64,000 bases of DNA, taken from Brumimicrobium sp033722555 (GTDB taxonomy: Bacteria; Bacteroidota; Bacteroidia; Flavobacteriales_D; Crocinitomicaceae). The notes under the pieces are model-generated. The model saw only the letters and a program-made list of their open reading frames with translations, had not been told where the DNA came from and did not search any database. The position numbers and the translations under genes were made by a program. The stretch is from contig JAWVYS010000003.1 of assembly GCA_033722555.1 (NCBI GenBank), positions 1 through 64,000 of the forward strand, read 5' to 3'. Positions 56,277-64,000 of the stretch are shown piece by piece (the stretch's first letter is position 1; each line of letters starts with the position of its first letter).

Positions 56277-58137
56277 TTACAAAGTTTGCTTCTAAAATTC
56301 TTTTTTCACTGGCCTGATCAGTAATTTCTCCTTTCAGGTATCTTTCAATCATAAGACCTGCGATTGGAGCGGCCCACGTACCTCCGAAACCGGCATTTTC
56401 AACAAAAACAGCAATTGCAATCTTTGGTTTGTCAAAAGGTGCAAACGCCATGAAAACCGAATGATCTTCACCATGAGGATTCTGGGCGGTTCCTGTCTTT
56501 CCTGCCACCACTATATCGTCTAATCGCGCCCTCCGCGCAGTTCCACCGGGTTCGTTTACCACCATTCGCATACCTTCTACAACAGGATCAAAATGCGCTC
56601 TGCTCACCTTGGTATATTTCTTTTCCTTGAACTTTTCAAGAGGACCATCGTCTCCTATACTCTTAACAAAATGAGGTTCGTAATAAAAACCCCTGTTAGC
56701 CATTATTGCTGCAAGATTTGCCATCTGAAGTGGTGTAACCTTCACTTCGCCCTGCCCAATACTGTTGGAACGAATCGTAGAAAAAGCCCATCTGTTCTCA
56801 CCATACCACCGATTATAGAATTCGACGTTGGGAATTACTCCGCTACGAAGACCAAAAATATCTGTATCCGGCTGCTTTCCAAGTCCGAAGCTATGCATAT
56901 ACTCTTCCCAGATGGCCAGACCAATCGCGGCATCTTTGAAGATGCTCGGATCCTTTCCCTGCTGAATGATTCGTTTAACCTCGTAATAGAAATAAGGATT
57001 GCAGGAAAACTGAATAGCCTGTCTGATGTTCGAAGCTGTAGGATGATTGTGACAGCCAACCAAACTTTTATTGCACGGAAATCCGGTATTCACGGTAATC
57101 ACCCCTTCTTCCAATCCTATAAGTGCTTGTACAACTTTAAAAATGGAACCTGGCGGATACTCAGCAGCAAGCGGTCTTGGATAAAAAGGTTTCAAGCTAT
57201 CGCGGTAGAGCAAATTATAGTTTTGTTTGATGTTTCGGGCACCGACCATGAGGTTAGGGTCATAAGATGGAGAGGAAATCATTGCAAGAATCTCGCCGGA
57301 TGAAGGCTCAATGGCTACAATTGCGCCTATCTTATTTTTCATCAGCAATTCGCCGTAGCCCTGAAGATCGATATCAATGCCCAAATGCAACGGTGGGCCC
57401 TGTATAGCTGTGGTATCAAGTTTTCCCTGAGCAAAATTATCAACCACTCTACCCCTCGCAGAAGACAAAATAAAACGTGTACCTTTTCTTCCTCGTAATT
57501 CACGCTCATAATAACGCTCAAGTCCTGCTCTGCCTATGAAATCCCCAACTTGATAGAAATACCTGTCTGCATTCAGTTCCGAAGGCCGGATTTCGTTCAG
57601 GTAACCAAAAATATTTCCCCCGTGTGGATAAGGATAATTGCGCATGCTTATCGGAGCTTCAAAAAAGCCCGGGAAATTGGTTAGTTCTATGGCTATTCTG
57701 GAGATTTCATCCGCTGAAAGTTCTCGTAAAAAAGCATAGGGCAAATACGGTCGATAATCATTTACAACGGTGTCATTTCCTGTGATCTTACTTCTTGTTT
57801 TCCTGTCCAGACTTTTTCGGATTTGTTCAAATCGGGCCGAAACAGAGTCCGGATGCATGCCGATCAAGTTTGCGAAAGCAACCGTATCAAGGTTCTCAAT
57901 TTCATCCTCAATGAACATGAGGTTGTAATATGTTTTATTGGCGACTACCTTTTTTCCTGTCCTGTCGTAAAGTATGCCGCGCGGTGGTTTAATATCGATC
58001 TTTTTTTGTGAAACCTCAGCCGCTCTGGTTATCCACTGGTCATCTACCACCTGCATATAAAACAACCGGGCAGAGAATATAATTCCCACAATTATAAACA
58101 GCACCAGAAAAACCATGCGCCTGCTTTCAAGATTCAT
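56257..58137 (-). CDS. mrdA: Penicillin-binding protein 2
   Basis: Transpeptidase of the elongasome, anchored by an N-terminal helix (9-27). The dimerisation/pedestal region contains PPRGILYDRTGK, followed by the transpeptidase with active-site SxxK (Ser331-Ile-Phe-Lys334), SCN (378-380, at the SxN position) and KTG (547-549, GKTGTAQN). 626 residues, typical. Overlaps mreD by 4 bases and rodA by 20, so the genes are translationally coupled. Confidence 0.96.
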   Translation of the reverse strand: MNLESRRMVFLVLFIIVGIIFSARLFYMQVVDDQWITRAAEVSQKKIDIKPPRGILYDRTGKKVVANKTYYNLMFIEDEIENLDTVAFANLIGMHPDSVSARFEQIRKSLDRKTRSKITGNDTVVNDYRPYLPYAFLRELSADEISRIAIELTNFPGFFEAPISMRNYPYPHGGNIFGYLNEIRPSELNADRYFYQVGDFIGRAGLERYYERELRGRKGTRFILSSARGRVVDNFAQGKLDTTAIQGPPLHLGIDIDLQGYGELLMKNKIGAIVAIEPSSGEILAMISSPSYDPNLMVGARNIKQNYNLLYRDSLKPFYPRPLAAEYPPGSIFKVVQALIGLEEGVITVNTGFPCNKSLVGCHNHPTASNIRQAIQFSCNPYFYYEVKRIIQQGKDPSIFKDAAIGLAIWEEYMHSFGLGKQPDTDIFGLRSGVIPNVEFYNRWYGENRWAFSTIRSNSIGQGEVKVTPLQMANLAAIMANRGFYYEPHFVKSIGDDGPLEKFKEKKYTKVSRAHFDPVVEGMRMVVNEPGGTARRARLDDIVVAGKTGTAQNPHGEDHSVFMAFAPFDKPKIAIAVFVENAGFGGTWAAPIAGLMIERYLKGEITDQASEKRILEANFVNGKKLN

Positions 58138-58649
58138 AAAGTCTTAGGCTTTTTGAAGAACAAAATCTGAATAGCAATAAATATAAGCAATGTTACGATA
58201 GAACTAAAAACTGTTTTTTGCAGAATAACCAATGAAGCAGACCATTTAAAATATTCCAAAAAGAAAAACCAGAAATGATGCAGAACAACAGTTATTCCTG
58301 CCACCGATATAAACCACTGAAAACCTAGTTCAGAAATTGAGGGTTGTTTCAGTACATCATAACCGTCTCTGGGTGAAAAAAGTCTGTAAAGATCAGGACG
58401 GATATAAGCGATGAGCACCGCAGCACTTGCATGCAGCCCGTAGGTATTCATGAAAAAGTCTACAGCAATCCCTGTCAGAAAAGCAGTCAGCATTAGTACC
58501 ACCGGCCTTGTATCAAAAGGAAGCATTAGTATGAAAAGCGGATAGATCATGGGGTGAATACCCAACCCAAACTCAAGCTGACCAAAGATCAAGCCTTGAG
58601 CAAGTACGAAAAGAACAAGTCGAACTATTTGTAAAAGGAGATTATTCAT
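58134..58649 (-). CDS. mreD: Rod shape-determining protein MreD
   Basis: Small polytopic membrane protein (171 residues, about five helices) of the elongasome, poorly conserved in sequence. Identified by size, hydrophobicity, the LGIHPMIYPLFILMLPFDTRP-like stretch and its position between mreC (4-base overlap) and pbp2 (4-base overlap). Confidence 0.88.
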   Translation of the reverse strand: MNNLLLQIVRLVLFVLAQGLIFGQLEFGLGIHPMIYPLFILMLPFDTRPVVLMLTAFLTGIAVDFFMNTYGLHASAAVLIAYIRPDLYRLFSPRDGYDVLKQPSISELGFQWFISVAGITVVLHHFWFFFLEYFKWSASLVILQKTVFSSIVTLLIFIAIQILFFKKPKTL

Positions 58650-59479
58650 TGTAACTCTTCAACTTTTGCTTCAATTTTTTCCAATTCCAGGCTGTGCAAG
58701 TTTTTTATCACATAAACATAATGCAATCTTCTCATATCCTGTTCCAGCCTAACAATTATTTCCCACCTCGGTTCACCTTCGATTGGAATCAGTTTTTCAA
58801 CTTTACCGATCATCTCGCCCGGTGGAAAATACCCACCACTTCCTCTACTGAAAACTTTCGAATGCTTTTTAATCACAATGTCATTTGATATTCCCGTTAA
58901 TGAAACCCTTCGCGGATCATTATCAAGGTATTTAATCAATCCAAAAGCATCACTTGATTCGATATAGGCGCTAATGTTTATGTCGGTGGTCAGCACAGAC
59001 TTAACAACTGCGAAATGATCTGAAACATCATATACGATACCTACCACTCCTTTCGATGAAATAACACCCATTTTCGGCTTTACGCCTTTCAGCCTTCCTG
59101 CATTTATGGTGAAATAATTGTTCTTGTGTGAATGAGTAGAATTTATTACGGTTGCCGGAATGCGTTCGAAAGAAAGTTCATGAATGGTATCTTCTATAAT
59201 AGCCGTTTTGGGATCAATTGGTATATAGTTCTCAGGTAATCGGCTCGATAATTCTTTATTCTCGTTTTGGAGCGTCTTATTGGCGTCATCCAAATAAATG
59301 TATTTCAAAACCTCTCGTTCCCAACTTAAAAGTGTTCCTGTTATCCGAGCTGAGGAATTCAGAAATTTTGTTCTCGGATAACTCACAAGAGAAAAATATG
59401 ATCCGAGGGCGAATAACTGCAAAAGTACAAAGACGAGAAAAACTCTGAATCTCTGAAAAAATGCAATTAAATTACGCAT
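58646..59479 (-). CDS. mreC: Rod shape-determining protein MreC
   Basis: Bitopic protein linking MreB to the periplasmic wall machinery. 277 residues: one N-terminal helix (13-33), a coiled coil (about 60-80, DDANKTLQNENKELSSRL) and the beta-barrel MreC domain (ATVINSTHSHKNNYFTINAGR, GVKPKMGVISSKGVVGIVYDV, FPPGEMIGKVEKLIPIE). Begins 18 bases after mreB. Confidence 0.94.
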   Translation of the reverse strand: MRNLIAFFQRFRVFLVFVLLQLFALGSYFSLVSYPRTKFLNSSARITGTLLSWEREVLKYIYLDDANKTLQNENKELSSRLPENYIPIDPKTAIIEDTIHELSFERIPATVINSTHSHKNNYFTINAGRLKGVKPKMGVISSKGVVGIVYDVSDHFAVVKSVLTTDINISAYIESSDAFGLIKYLDNDPRRVSLTGISNDIVIKKHSKVFSRGSGGYFPPGEMIGKVEKLIPIEGEPRWEIIVRLEQDMRRLHYVYVIKNLHSLELEKIEAKVEELQ

Positions 59480-59497
59480 GAAATCACTGTTTCTGTA

Positions 59498-60523
59498 TTA
59501 GTCTCTAATTAAGAATTGGAAACGATCGATGTTTTTGAGTGCGATACTTGTACCACGAGCTACAGCTCTCAATGGGTCTTCTGCAATGTGAACGGGAAGT
59601 TTGGTCTTCTGCGATATTCTCTTATCGAGTCCTCGAAGCATAGAGCCTCCTCCGGCCAGATATATACCCGTTTTATAAATATCCGCTGATAGCTCAGGAG
59701 GAGTCATCTCCAGTGCACTCAGTATGGCTTCCTCTATCTTTGAGATCGTTTTGTCAAGTGCGTGTGCAACTTCGGAATAGGTAACAATGATTTCCTTCGG
59801 AATACCTGTCATGAGGTCTCTACCTCGTACAGCAAAATCTTCCGGGGGATTATCCAGTTCAGGAAGGGCAGCACCAACTTCTATTTTTATTTGCTCAGCT
59901 GTTCTTTCTCCCACTAGAATATTGTGCTGGCGACGCATATATTCTTCAATATCATTGGTAAAATCATCTCCGGCTACACGAATGGATTTATCACATACAA
60001 TTCCACCCAGAGCAATAACCGCAATTTCAGATGTTCCCCCTCCTATATCGATAATCATATTTCCCATTGGCTCTTCAACATCAATTCCGATACCGATAGC
60101 CGCAGCCATTGGTTCGTGAATCAAATATACCTCCTTTGCACCGGCATGTTCAGCTGAATCGCGAACCGCACGTTTTTCAACTTCAGTGATTCCTGAGGGA
60201 ATACAAATTACCATTCTCAAGGAAGGATTGATCAAGCCACGGCCTCCCTTGATCATTTTAATCATCCCCCGTATCATCTGCTCGGCACTTTGGAAGTCGG
60301 CAATAACACCATCTTTCAGGGGTCGAACGGTCTCAATTAATTTATGCGTTTTACCATGCATCTGTTGGGCCTTTCTTCCGATCGCTACGATCTTACCGGT
60401 CTGAATGTCCTTTGCCACTATCGAAGGTTCATCAACGACCACCTTATCATTCATTATGATCAACGTATTTGCCGTTCCTAAATCGATGGCAATCTCCTGT
60501 GTAAAAAAATTAAATAAGCCCAT
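59498..60523 (-). CDS. mreB: Rod shape-determining protein MreB
   Basis: Bacterial actin that guides lateral-wall synthesis. 341 residues with phosphate-1 IAIDLGTANTLI, phosphate-2 MIIDIGGGTSEIAVIAL, and adenosine motif IYLAGGGSMLRGLD; the membrane-binding N-terminus is MGLFNFF. Typical length. First gene of mreBCD-pbp2-rodA-CPBP on this strand; a promoter-like box lies at 60570-60577. Confidence 0.97.
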   Translation of the reverse strand: MGLFNFFTQEIAIDLGTANTLIIMNDKVVVDEPSIVAKDIQTGKIVAIGRKAQQMHGKTHKLIETVRPLKDGVIADFQSAEQMIRGMIKMIKGGRGLINPSLRMVICIPSGITEVEKRAVRDSAEHAGAKEVYLIHEPMAAAIGIGIDVEEPMGNMIIDIGGGTSEIAVIALGGIVCDKSIRVAGDDFTNDIEEYMRRQHNILVGERTAEQIKIEVGAALPELDNPPEDFAVRGRDLMTGIPKEIIVTYSEVAHALDKTISKIEEAILSALEMTPPELSADIYKTGIYLAGGGSMLRGLDKRISQKTKLPVHIAEDPLRAVARGTSIALKNIDRFQFLIRD

Positions 60524-60569
60524 ATTGCTTCAGCGCGATAAATATATTATAAGTATAGTTATAATAATC

Positions 60570-60577
60570 CAAAATTA
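60570..60577 (-). promoter_or_regulatory. Possible -7 promoter element for the mreB operon
   Basis: On the minus strand TAATTTTG matches TAnnTTTG, 46 bases upstream of the mreB start, giving the operon its own promoter separate from purH. Confidence 0.35.
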
Positions 60578-60612
60578 ATAAAACTTGTAGCTTTATTTCT
60601 TATTAATTATGA

Positions 60613-62139
60613 TTAATGTTTAAAGTGGCGATTTCCTGTGAAAACCATTTTCATTCCGTTTGCATCACAATAATCAATGGAAAGTTTATCCTTTATTGAT
60701 CCGCCCGGTTGGATTACAACTTTAATGCCTTCAATATTAGCAATCTCCACACAGTCCGGGAAGGGGAAAAAAGCATCAGAAGCCATTACGGCTCCATTTA
60801 AATCAAAATTAAAGGACTTGGCTTTGTGGATTGCCTGATTCAGTGCATCGACCCTCGAAGTCTGACCTGTTCCACTTGCAAGTAACTGGTTGTTTTTAGC
60901 AAGAACTATCGTATTAGATTTCGTATGTTTCACAATCTTATTTGCAAATTCCAGGTCACTCAATTCTTCTTCTGATGGAGAGAGTTTAGTCACCGTTTCG
61001 AAATCTTCTTTTTTGTCCGTTACCGCATCCTTTTCCTGCTCAAGTACCCCGTTCAGAATAGTTCGGTACTGTTTGGTCGGCAACTCTATCATATGCTGAA
61101 CGAGAATGATCCTGTTTTTCTTTGTTTTGAGAATCTCAAGGGCTTCTCTATCATAACCCGGTGCGATCACGACTTCACAGAAAAGTTCGTTAATTTGACC
61201 TGCTGTCTTATTATCAATTTTTCGGTTTGCGATTAGAATCCCTCCAAAAGCAGAAACCGGATCACCCGCAAGAGCGTCAGTATAGGCCTGCTCTATGGTT
61301 TTTCTTGTTGCAAGACCGCAAGCGTTGTTATGTTTAAGAATCGCAAAAGTAGGATCAGAATCTTTAAATTCTTCCATGAGACTTACCGCAGCGTCAACAT
61401 CCAATAAATTATTATAAGACAACTCTTTACCATGAAGTTTATCAAACATATCATTCAAAGCACCGTAAAAGACACCTTTCTGGTGGGGATTCTCACCGTA
61501 TCTTAACACATGTGACTCATGAATGCTCTTTTTGAACACAGGTTTATCATCCTGATTGAAATAATTGAAGATCGCAGTATCGTAATGAGATGATACATCA
61601 AAAGCATCTCTGGCAAAAGATTTTCTTTGTTCAAGCGTTGTTTCACCTGATTGAGCGGAAATAATTTTCAAAAAATCTTCGTATTGATCGGTCGAGGATA
61701 CGATTACGACATCGTTGTAATTTTTAGCCGTGGCACGAATCAACGCTATTCCACCTATGTCTATCTTCTCAATTATTTCATCATGGGTTCCCCCTGAAGC
61801 GACCGTTGCTTCAAAAGGATATAAGTCAACCATCACCAAATCAATCGTAGGGATTTCATATTCCTCCAGTTGCAACTGGTCCGTTTCGTTGTCTCTTCTG
61901 TTTAGAATTCCTCCAAAAACTTTCGGATGCAGGGTCTTTACCCTCCCTCCAAGAATCGACGGATAGGATGTAAGATCCTCTACCCGTTCCACAGGAACAT
62001 CCAGATCTTCAATAAACCGCTGAGTACCTCCTGTGCTGTAAATTTTAACACCCAGCTCATTAAGTTTGGTGATTATCGGAGCAAGTCCTTCTTTGTTAAA
62101 AACTGAAATTAAAGCGCTGCTGATTCTTTTATTACTCAT
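60613..62139 (-). CDS. purH: Bifunctional AICAR transformylase/IMP cyclohydrolase
   Basis: Performs the last two steps of de novo purine synthesis. N-terminal MGS-like IMP cyclohydrolase (ALISVFNKEGLAPIITKLNELGVKIYSTGG, LGGRVKTLHPKVFGGILNRRD) and C-terminal transformylase (RYGENPHQKGVFYGAL, LKHNNACGLATRKTIEQAY, DAFFPFPDCVEIAN). 508 residues, normal. It sits upstream of mreB with 89 bases between; the association of purH with mreB in Bacteroidota is my recollection. Confidence 0.97.
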   Translation of the reverse strand: MSNKRISSALISVFNKEGLAPIITKLNELGVKIYSTGGTQRFIEDLDVPVERVEDLTSYPSILGGRVKTLHPKVFGGILNRRDNETDQLQLEEYEIPTIDLVMVDLYPFEATVASGGTHDEIIEKIDIGGIALIRATAKNYNDVVIVSSTDQYEDFLKIISAQSGETTLEQRKSFARDAFDVSSHYDTAIFNYFNQDDKPVFKKSIHESHVLRYGENPHQKGVFYGALNDMFDKLHGKELSYNNLLDVDAAVSLMEEFKDSDPTFAILKHNNACGLATRKTIEQAYTDALAGDPVSAFGGILIANRKIDNKTAGQINELFCEVVIAPGYDREALEILKTKKNRIILVQHMIELPTKQYRTILNGVLEQEKDAVTDKKEDFETVTKLSPSEEELSDLEFANKIVKHTKSNTIVLAKNNQLLASGTGQTSRVDALNQAIHKAKSFNFDLNGAVMASDAFFPFPDCVEIANIEGIKVVIQPGGSIKDKLSIDYCDANGMKMVFTGNRHFKH

Positions 62140-62512
62140 AACTCCCTTGGATTAAAGTTGCAAAAGTAAGGAGTTTGAAAGAGAAAGAAGTTTTAAACCC
62201 GGTAAAAAAAAGAAAAAAACGTGTATTTCTTTTTTTTCAGAAATGTGACGGAAGTGATCAACCTTTATAAATCACCACGGATGAGCTTATATTTTTAAAA
62301 CTAACTGAGAATGATAATTATTTTAATTTTTATTATTTTTAACGGTTAGTAAAAGTTTAATTATGAATTTTTTATTAGAATTTACAGTCACAAAAATTTA
62401 AAAAAATTATTTACAGACCCGTTTAACAGGTAGATCAGGATTCAGTTTTCCATGTTCAAATAATGGAGTTGAAGGGAAAACGGAATAAAACTTGTACTCT
62501 GAGGTGAGACCG
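62140..62512. other. 373-base AT-rich intergenic region
   Basis: Between purH and the OmpA-type gene. Apart from the purH -7 element at 62161-62168 it is very AT-rich (long A and T runs at 62200-62240 and 62310-62410) with no reading frame, RNA gene or convincing repeat that I can support. The end carries a purine-rich stretch (GAGGTGAG) 8-12 bases before the ATG. Confidence 0.6.
62161..62168 (-). promoter_or_regulatory. Probable -7 promoter element for purH
   Basis: On the minus strand TACTTTTG followed by C matches the consensus, 21 bases upstream of the purH start. Confidence 0.42.
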
Positions 62513-63703
62513 ATGATAAAATTTATATTTAGTTTCTGTACAATTCTTGTAATAAGTTGTACCTCATATGCTCAGCGAAACATCGCTGCTGCCAGCGTGG
62601 CTGATTGCGAAGGTGCAATTTCCATCGACAGGCCGGGAAACTATGCATTGGAATTCATTGGAACCATCGGTGATCAAAAAGAGTTAGAAGCACTTTCCAG
62701 TCTAAAGAATATAACTGAAACCAATACGCTGTGGTGTGCTTTTGTCGCTCCCTATGAGGGACTTTTTACTATGGAAGCGTATTCAAAGGGAAGTCCAATC
62801 AATCTTGTCGTTTTTAAACCTGAAGAACCCAAAGACGATATCTGTGGAGGAATCATTTCCGGAGCTGTAGAAATTGAAAGGAAAATAAATTCATTTGGAA
62901 AAGACTCGGTGGGATTGAGTAGAAAACCGGACAGCACCCACCTGTACGGAATTAATCTGACGAGAGGCGAAGAAATCTATATCATGTTCAATATCGATCA
63001 GAAGGAAAGAAAACGATTAAATCTCTATGTGGAATATTTGCCCGATAATCAAGCAGCAGCAGCCAAAAATATGATTCAGCTTCTGGATCAGAGGACTGAT
63101 GTTACCGCACCCCAGTTAAAACTACAGATCAGGGATAAATCCACGGGACTCCCCGTTTTGAGTCAGTTGATCATTGAAGAGTCAAAATCGAAAAATGCTC
63201 TGTATAAAGGATCTGATTTCCTGTTTACGATTAAGGGTCGAAGTAAATTCAGGATGAGCATTGATGCGGAAGGATATTTCTTTCAGGATTATGAGGAAAC
63301 TTTCGACGGGGAAAACGATTATGAATTTGTGGTCTGGTTAGAACCCGCTACCAAAGGAAAGCAGATTGAGATCAAAGGTATTCAGTTTAATATGGGATCA
63401 AGTGAATTCGCCTCCGGCACCGAAGCAAGATTGCGTAGAATCAAGGATTTCATGTCACTTAACTCAGAAATTCGCATAGAAATACAGGGACATGTACATG
63501 CTGTTGGAGAAAATTCATTTGCGGGAAAAAGACTTTCATTAGCAAGGGCAAAGCAGGTAATGAAGTATCTCGAAGACAGCGGGATAGACAAGAGTAGAAT
63601 GGAAGCCGTAGGATACGGAAATGAATTTATGATATATCCAGAGCCAAAATTCACCTGGCAGGAACAGGCAAATAGGCGAGTTGAAATTAAAATTATCGAT
63701 TAG
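62513..63703 (+). CDS. Exported OmpA-family protein with N-terminal beta-sandwich domain
   Basis: 396 residues. Signal peptide (MIKFIFSFCTILVISCTSYAQ; a lipobox Cys is possible but signal peptidase I looks likelier), a beta domain (about 30-190: DCEGAISIDRPGNYALEF, LWCAFVAPYEGLFTMEAYSK) that looks like a PPC/CUB-type jelly roll, a second beta domain (about 195-280, DVTAPQLKLQIRDKSTGLPV), and an OmpA C-terminal domain (about 285-396: FNMGSSEFASGTEARLRRIK, IEIQGHVHAVGENSFAGKR, ANRRVEIKIID). Start at ATG 62513 with the signal peptide; a TTG at 62492 is less likely. A paralogous gene overlaps its stop. Confidence 0.86.
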   Translation: MIKFIFSFCTILVISCTSYAQRNIAAASVADCEGAISIDRPGNYALEFIGTIGDQKELEALSSLKNITETNTLWCAFVAPYEGLFTMEAYSKGSPINLVVFKPEEPKDDICGGIISGAVEIERKINSFGKDSVGLSRKPDSTHLYGINLTRGEEIYIMFNIDQKERKRLNLYVEYLPDNQAAAAKNMIQLLDQRTDVTAPQLKLQIRDKSTGLPVLSQLIIEESKSKNALYKGSDFLFTIKGRSKFRMSIDAEGYFFQDYEETFDGENDYEFVVWLEPATKGKQIEIKGIQFNMGSSEFASGTEARLRRIKDFMSLNSEIRIEIQGHVHAVGENSFAGKRLSLARAKQVMKYLEDSGIDKSRMEAVGYGNEFMIYPEPKFTWQEQANRRVEIKIID

Positions 63704-64000
63704 TGCATTTTTTCGTTTTCAAAAAAAGTTTATTTAAACTAACCATTGCATTTCTTACGGTATGCTTTTCAACTGCCGGACAAACATCTGAAAATCGCTC
63801 AGAAAACATAGCAGATTGTTTCGGCGCGATAGAGCTTCCGCTTAGAACCGCAATTTCACCTGTGTTCACAGGGATGGCAGGAGAGCAGGAAGATCTTAAG
63901 CCTTGGGCACAAAAGCTGCAATTAATAGAAAGAAATGCGCTATGGTTCAACTTCGTCGCACCCTTCGATGGAAATTTTTCTTTCGGGGGTAACACAGAGA
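63703..64000 (+). CDS. Paralog of the preceding protein, N-terminal part (cut by window end)
   Basis: A frame open from a GTG at 63703 to the window end gives a signal peptide (FKKSLFKLTIAFLTVCFSTA, then GQ) and a segment aligned with the upstream protein: ADCFGAIELPLRTAISPVF versus ADCEGAISIDRPGNYALEF, and ALWFNFVAPFDGNFSF versus TLWCAFVAPYEGLFTM. The GTG shares its first base with the last base of the upstream TAG (TAGTG), so the pair is probably translationally coupled. Whether it also ends in an OmpA domain cannot be seen. Confidence 0.8.
   Translation, partial: MHFFVFKKSLFKLTIAFLTVCFSTAGQTSENRSENIADCFGAIELPLRTAISPVFTGMAGEQEDLKPWAQKLQLIERNALWFNFVAPFDGNFSFGGNTE

Noticed and set aside
56593..57303. 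236-codon forward reading frame opposite PBP2
   Set aside because: It lies wholly within the well-supported PBP2 gene, has no recognisable domain and no promoter-like element; an antisense shadow.
59787..60119. 110-codon forward frame opposite mreB
   Set aside because: Low-complexity Ser/Ile-rich translation produced by antisense reading of the conserved mreB codons.
1..64000. CRISPR arrays, insertion sequences, prophage, integrons
   Set aside because: No short regular repeats with unique spacers, no transposase or integrase motifs and no flanking inverted repeats were seen.

Overview
This window is a stretch of an AT-rich chromosome from a member of the Bacteroidota, most likely the class Flavobacteriia (order Flavobacteriales). 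The grounds are: four proteins ending in type IX secretion (T9SS) sorting domains (three type A, one type B), the gliding ABC ATPase GldA, a three-gene succinate dehydrogenase with one cytochrome b subunit, an mreBCD-PBP2-rodA order with purH upstream, an exbB-X-exbD-exbD cluster, and upstream regions that repeatedly carry the Bacteroidota -7 promoter element TAnnTTTG instead of a sigma-70 box. Genus and species cannot be told from the sequence alone. I see no prophage, insertion sequence, CRISPR array or plasmid function; most genes look like vertically inherited core genome with secreted accessory proteins between them.

Layout. 0-1.3 kb: the C-terminal end of a large secreted protein. 1.4-8 kb: rRNA-methyltransferase-like protein, TRIC channel, patatin-barrel protein, peptide deformylase, a lipoprotein and two DUF1573 proteins. 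8-12.8 kb: GldA, a KefC-like antiporter, MetK and TsaB. 12.8-18 kb: a membrane TPR-HTH regulator, a small membrane protein next to a secreted amidotransferase-like protein, and DnaB. 18-22.7 kb: MnmD, a VOC protein, fructose-bisphosphate aldolase, AccD and a CPA1 antiporter. 22.8-27.7 kb: an IGHMBP2-type helicase and an M1 peptidase. 27.9-31.5 kb: sdhCAB. 31.6-34.2 kb: a TPP riboswitch followed by a TonB-dependent receptor, probably for thiamin. 34.3-37.7 kb: mfd. 37.9-47.8 kb: a surface-protein region with a PKD/type B protein, a 1253-residue protein with two tandem 277-residue units, a small type A protein, and a protein joining a phosphatase-like domain to two OmpA domains. 48-51.2 kb: thioesterase, HemJ, TatD, asparaginase and tRNA-Ser(GGA). 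51.3-54 kb: the ExbB/ExbD energiser. 54-62.1 kb: cell-elongation genes (CPBP protease, rodA, PBP2, mreD, mreC, mreB) and purH. 62.5-64 kb: two tandem paralogous proteins, the first ending in an OmpA domain, the second cut by the window end.

How they fit together. The T9SS cargo, GldA, OmpA-type proteins, TonB-dependent receptor and ExbBD point to an envelope-rich lifestyle with surface proteins, energised outer-membrane uptake and possibly gliding. The most interesting items are the TPP riboswitch controlling an outer-membrane receptor, the phosphatase-like domain with an alanine where the catalytic arginine should be, fused to a double OmpA module, the secreted class I amidotransferase-like protein with a small membrane partner, the tandem paralogs at the right edge, two genes (tsaB and dnaB) whose promoter boxes lie so close to the start codon that leaderless transcripts are plausible, and a strong terminator hairpin inside the coding region of a convergent gene. 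I found no convincing wholly new multi-gene system.
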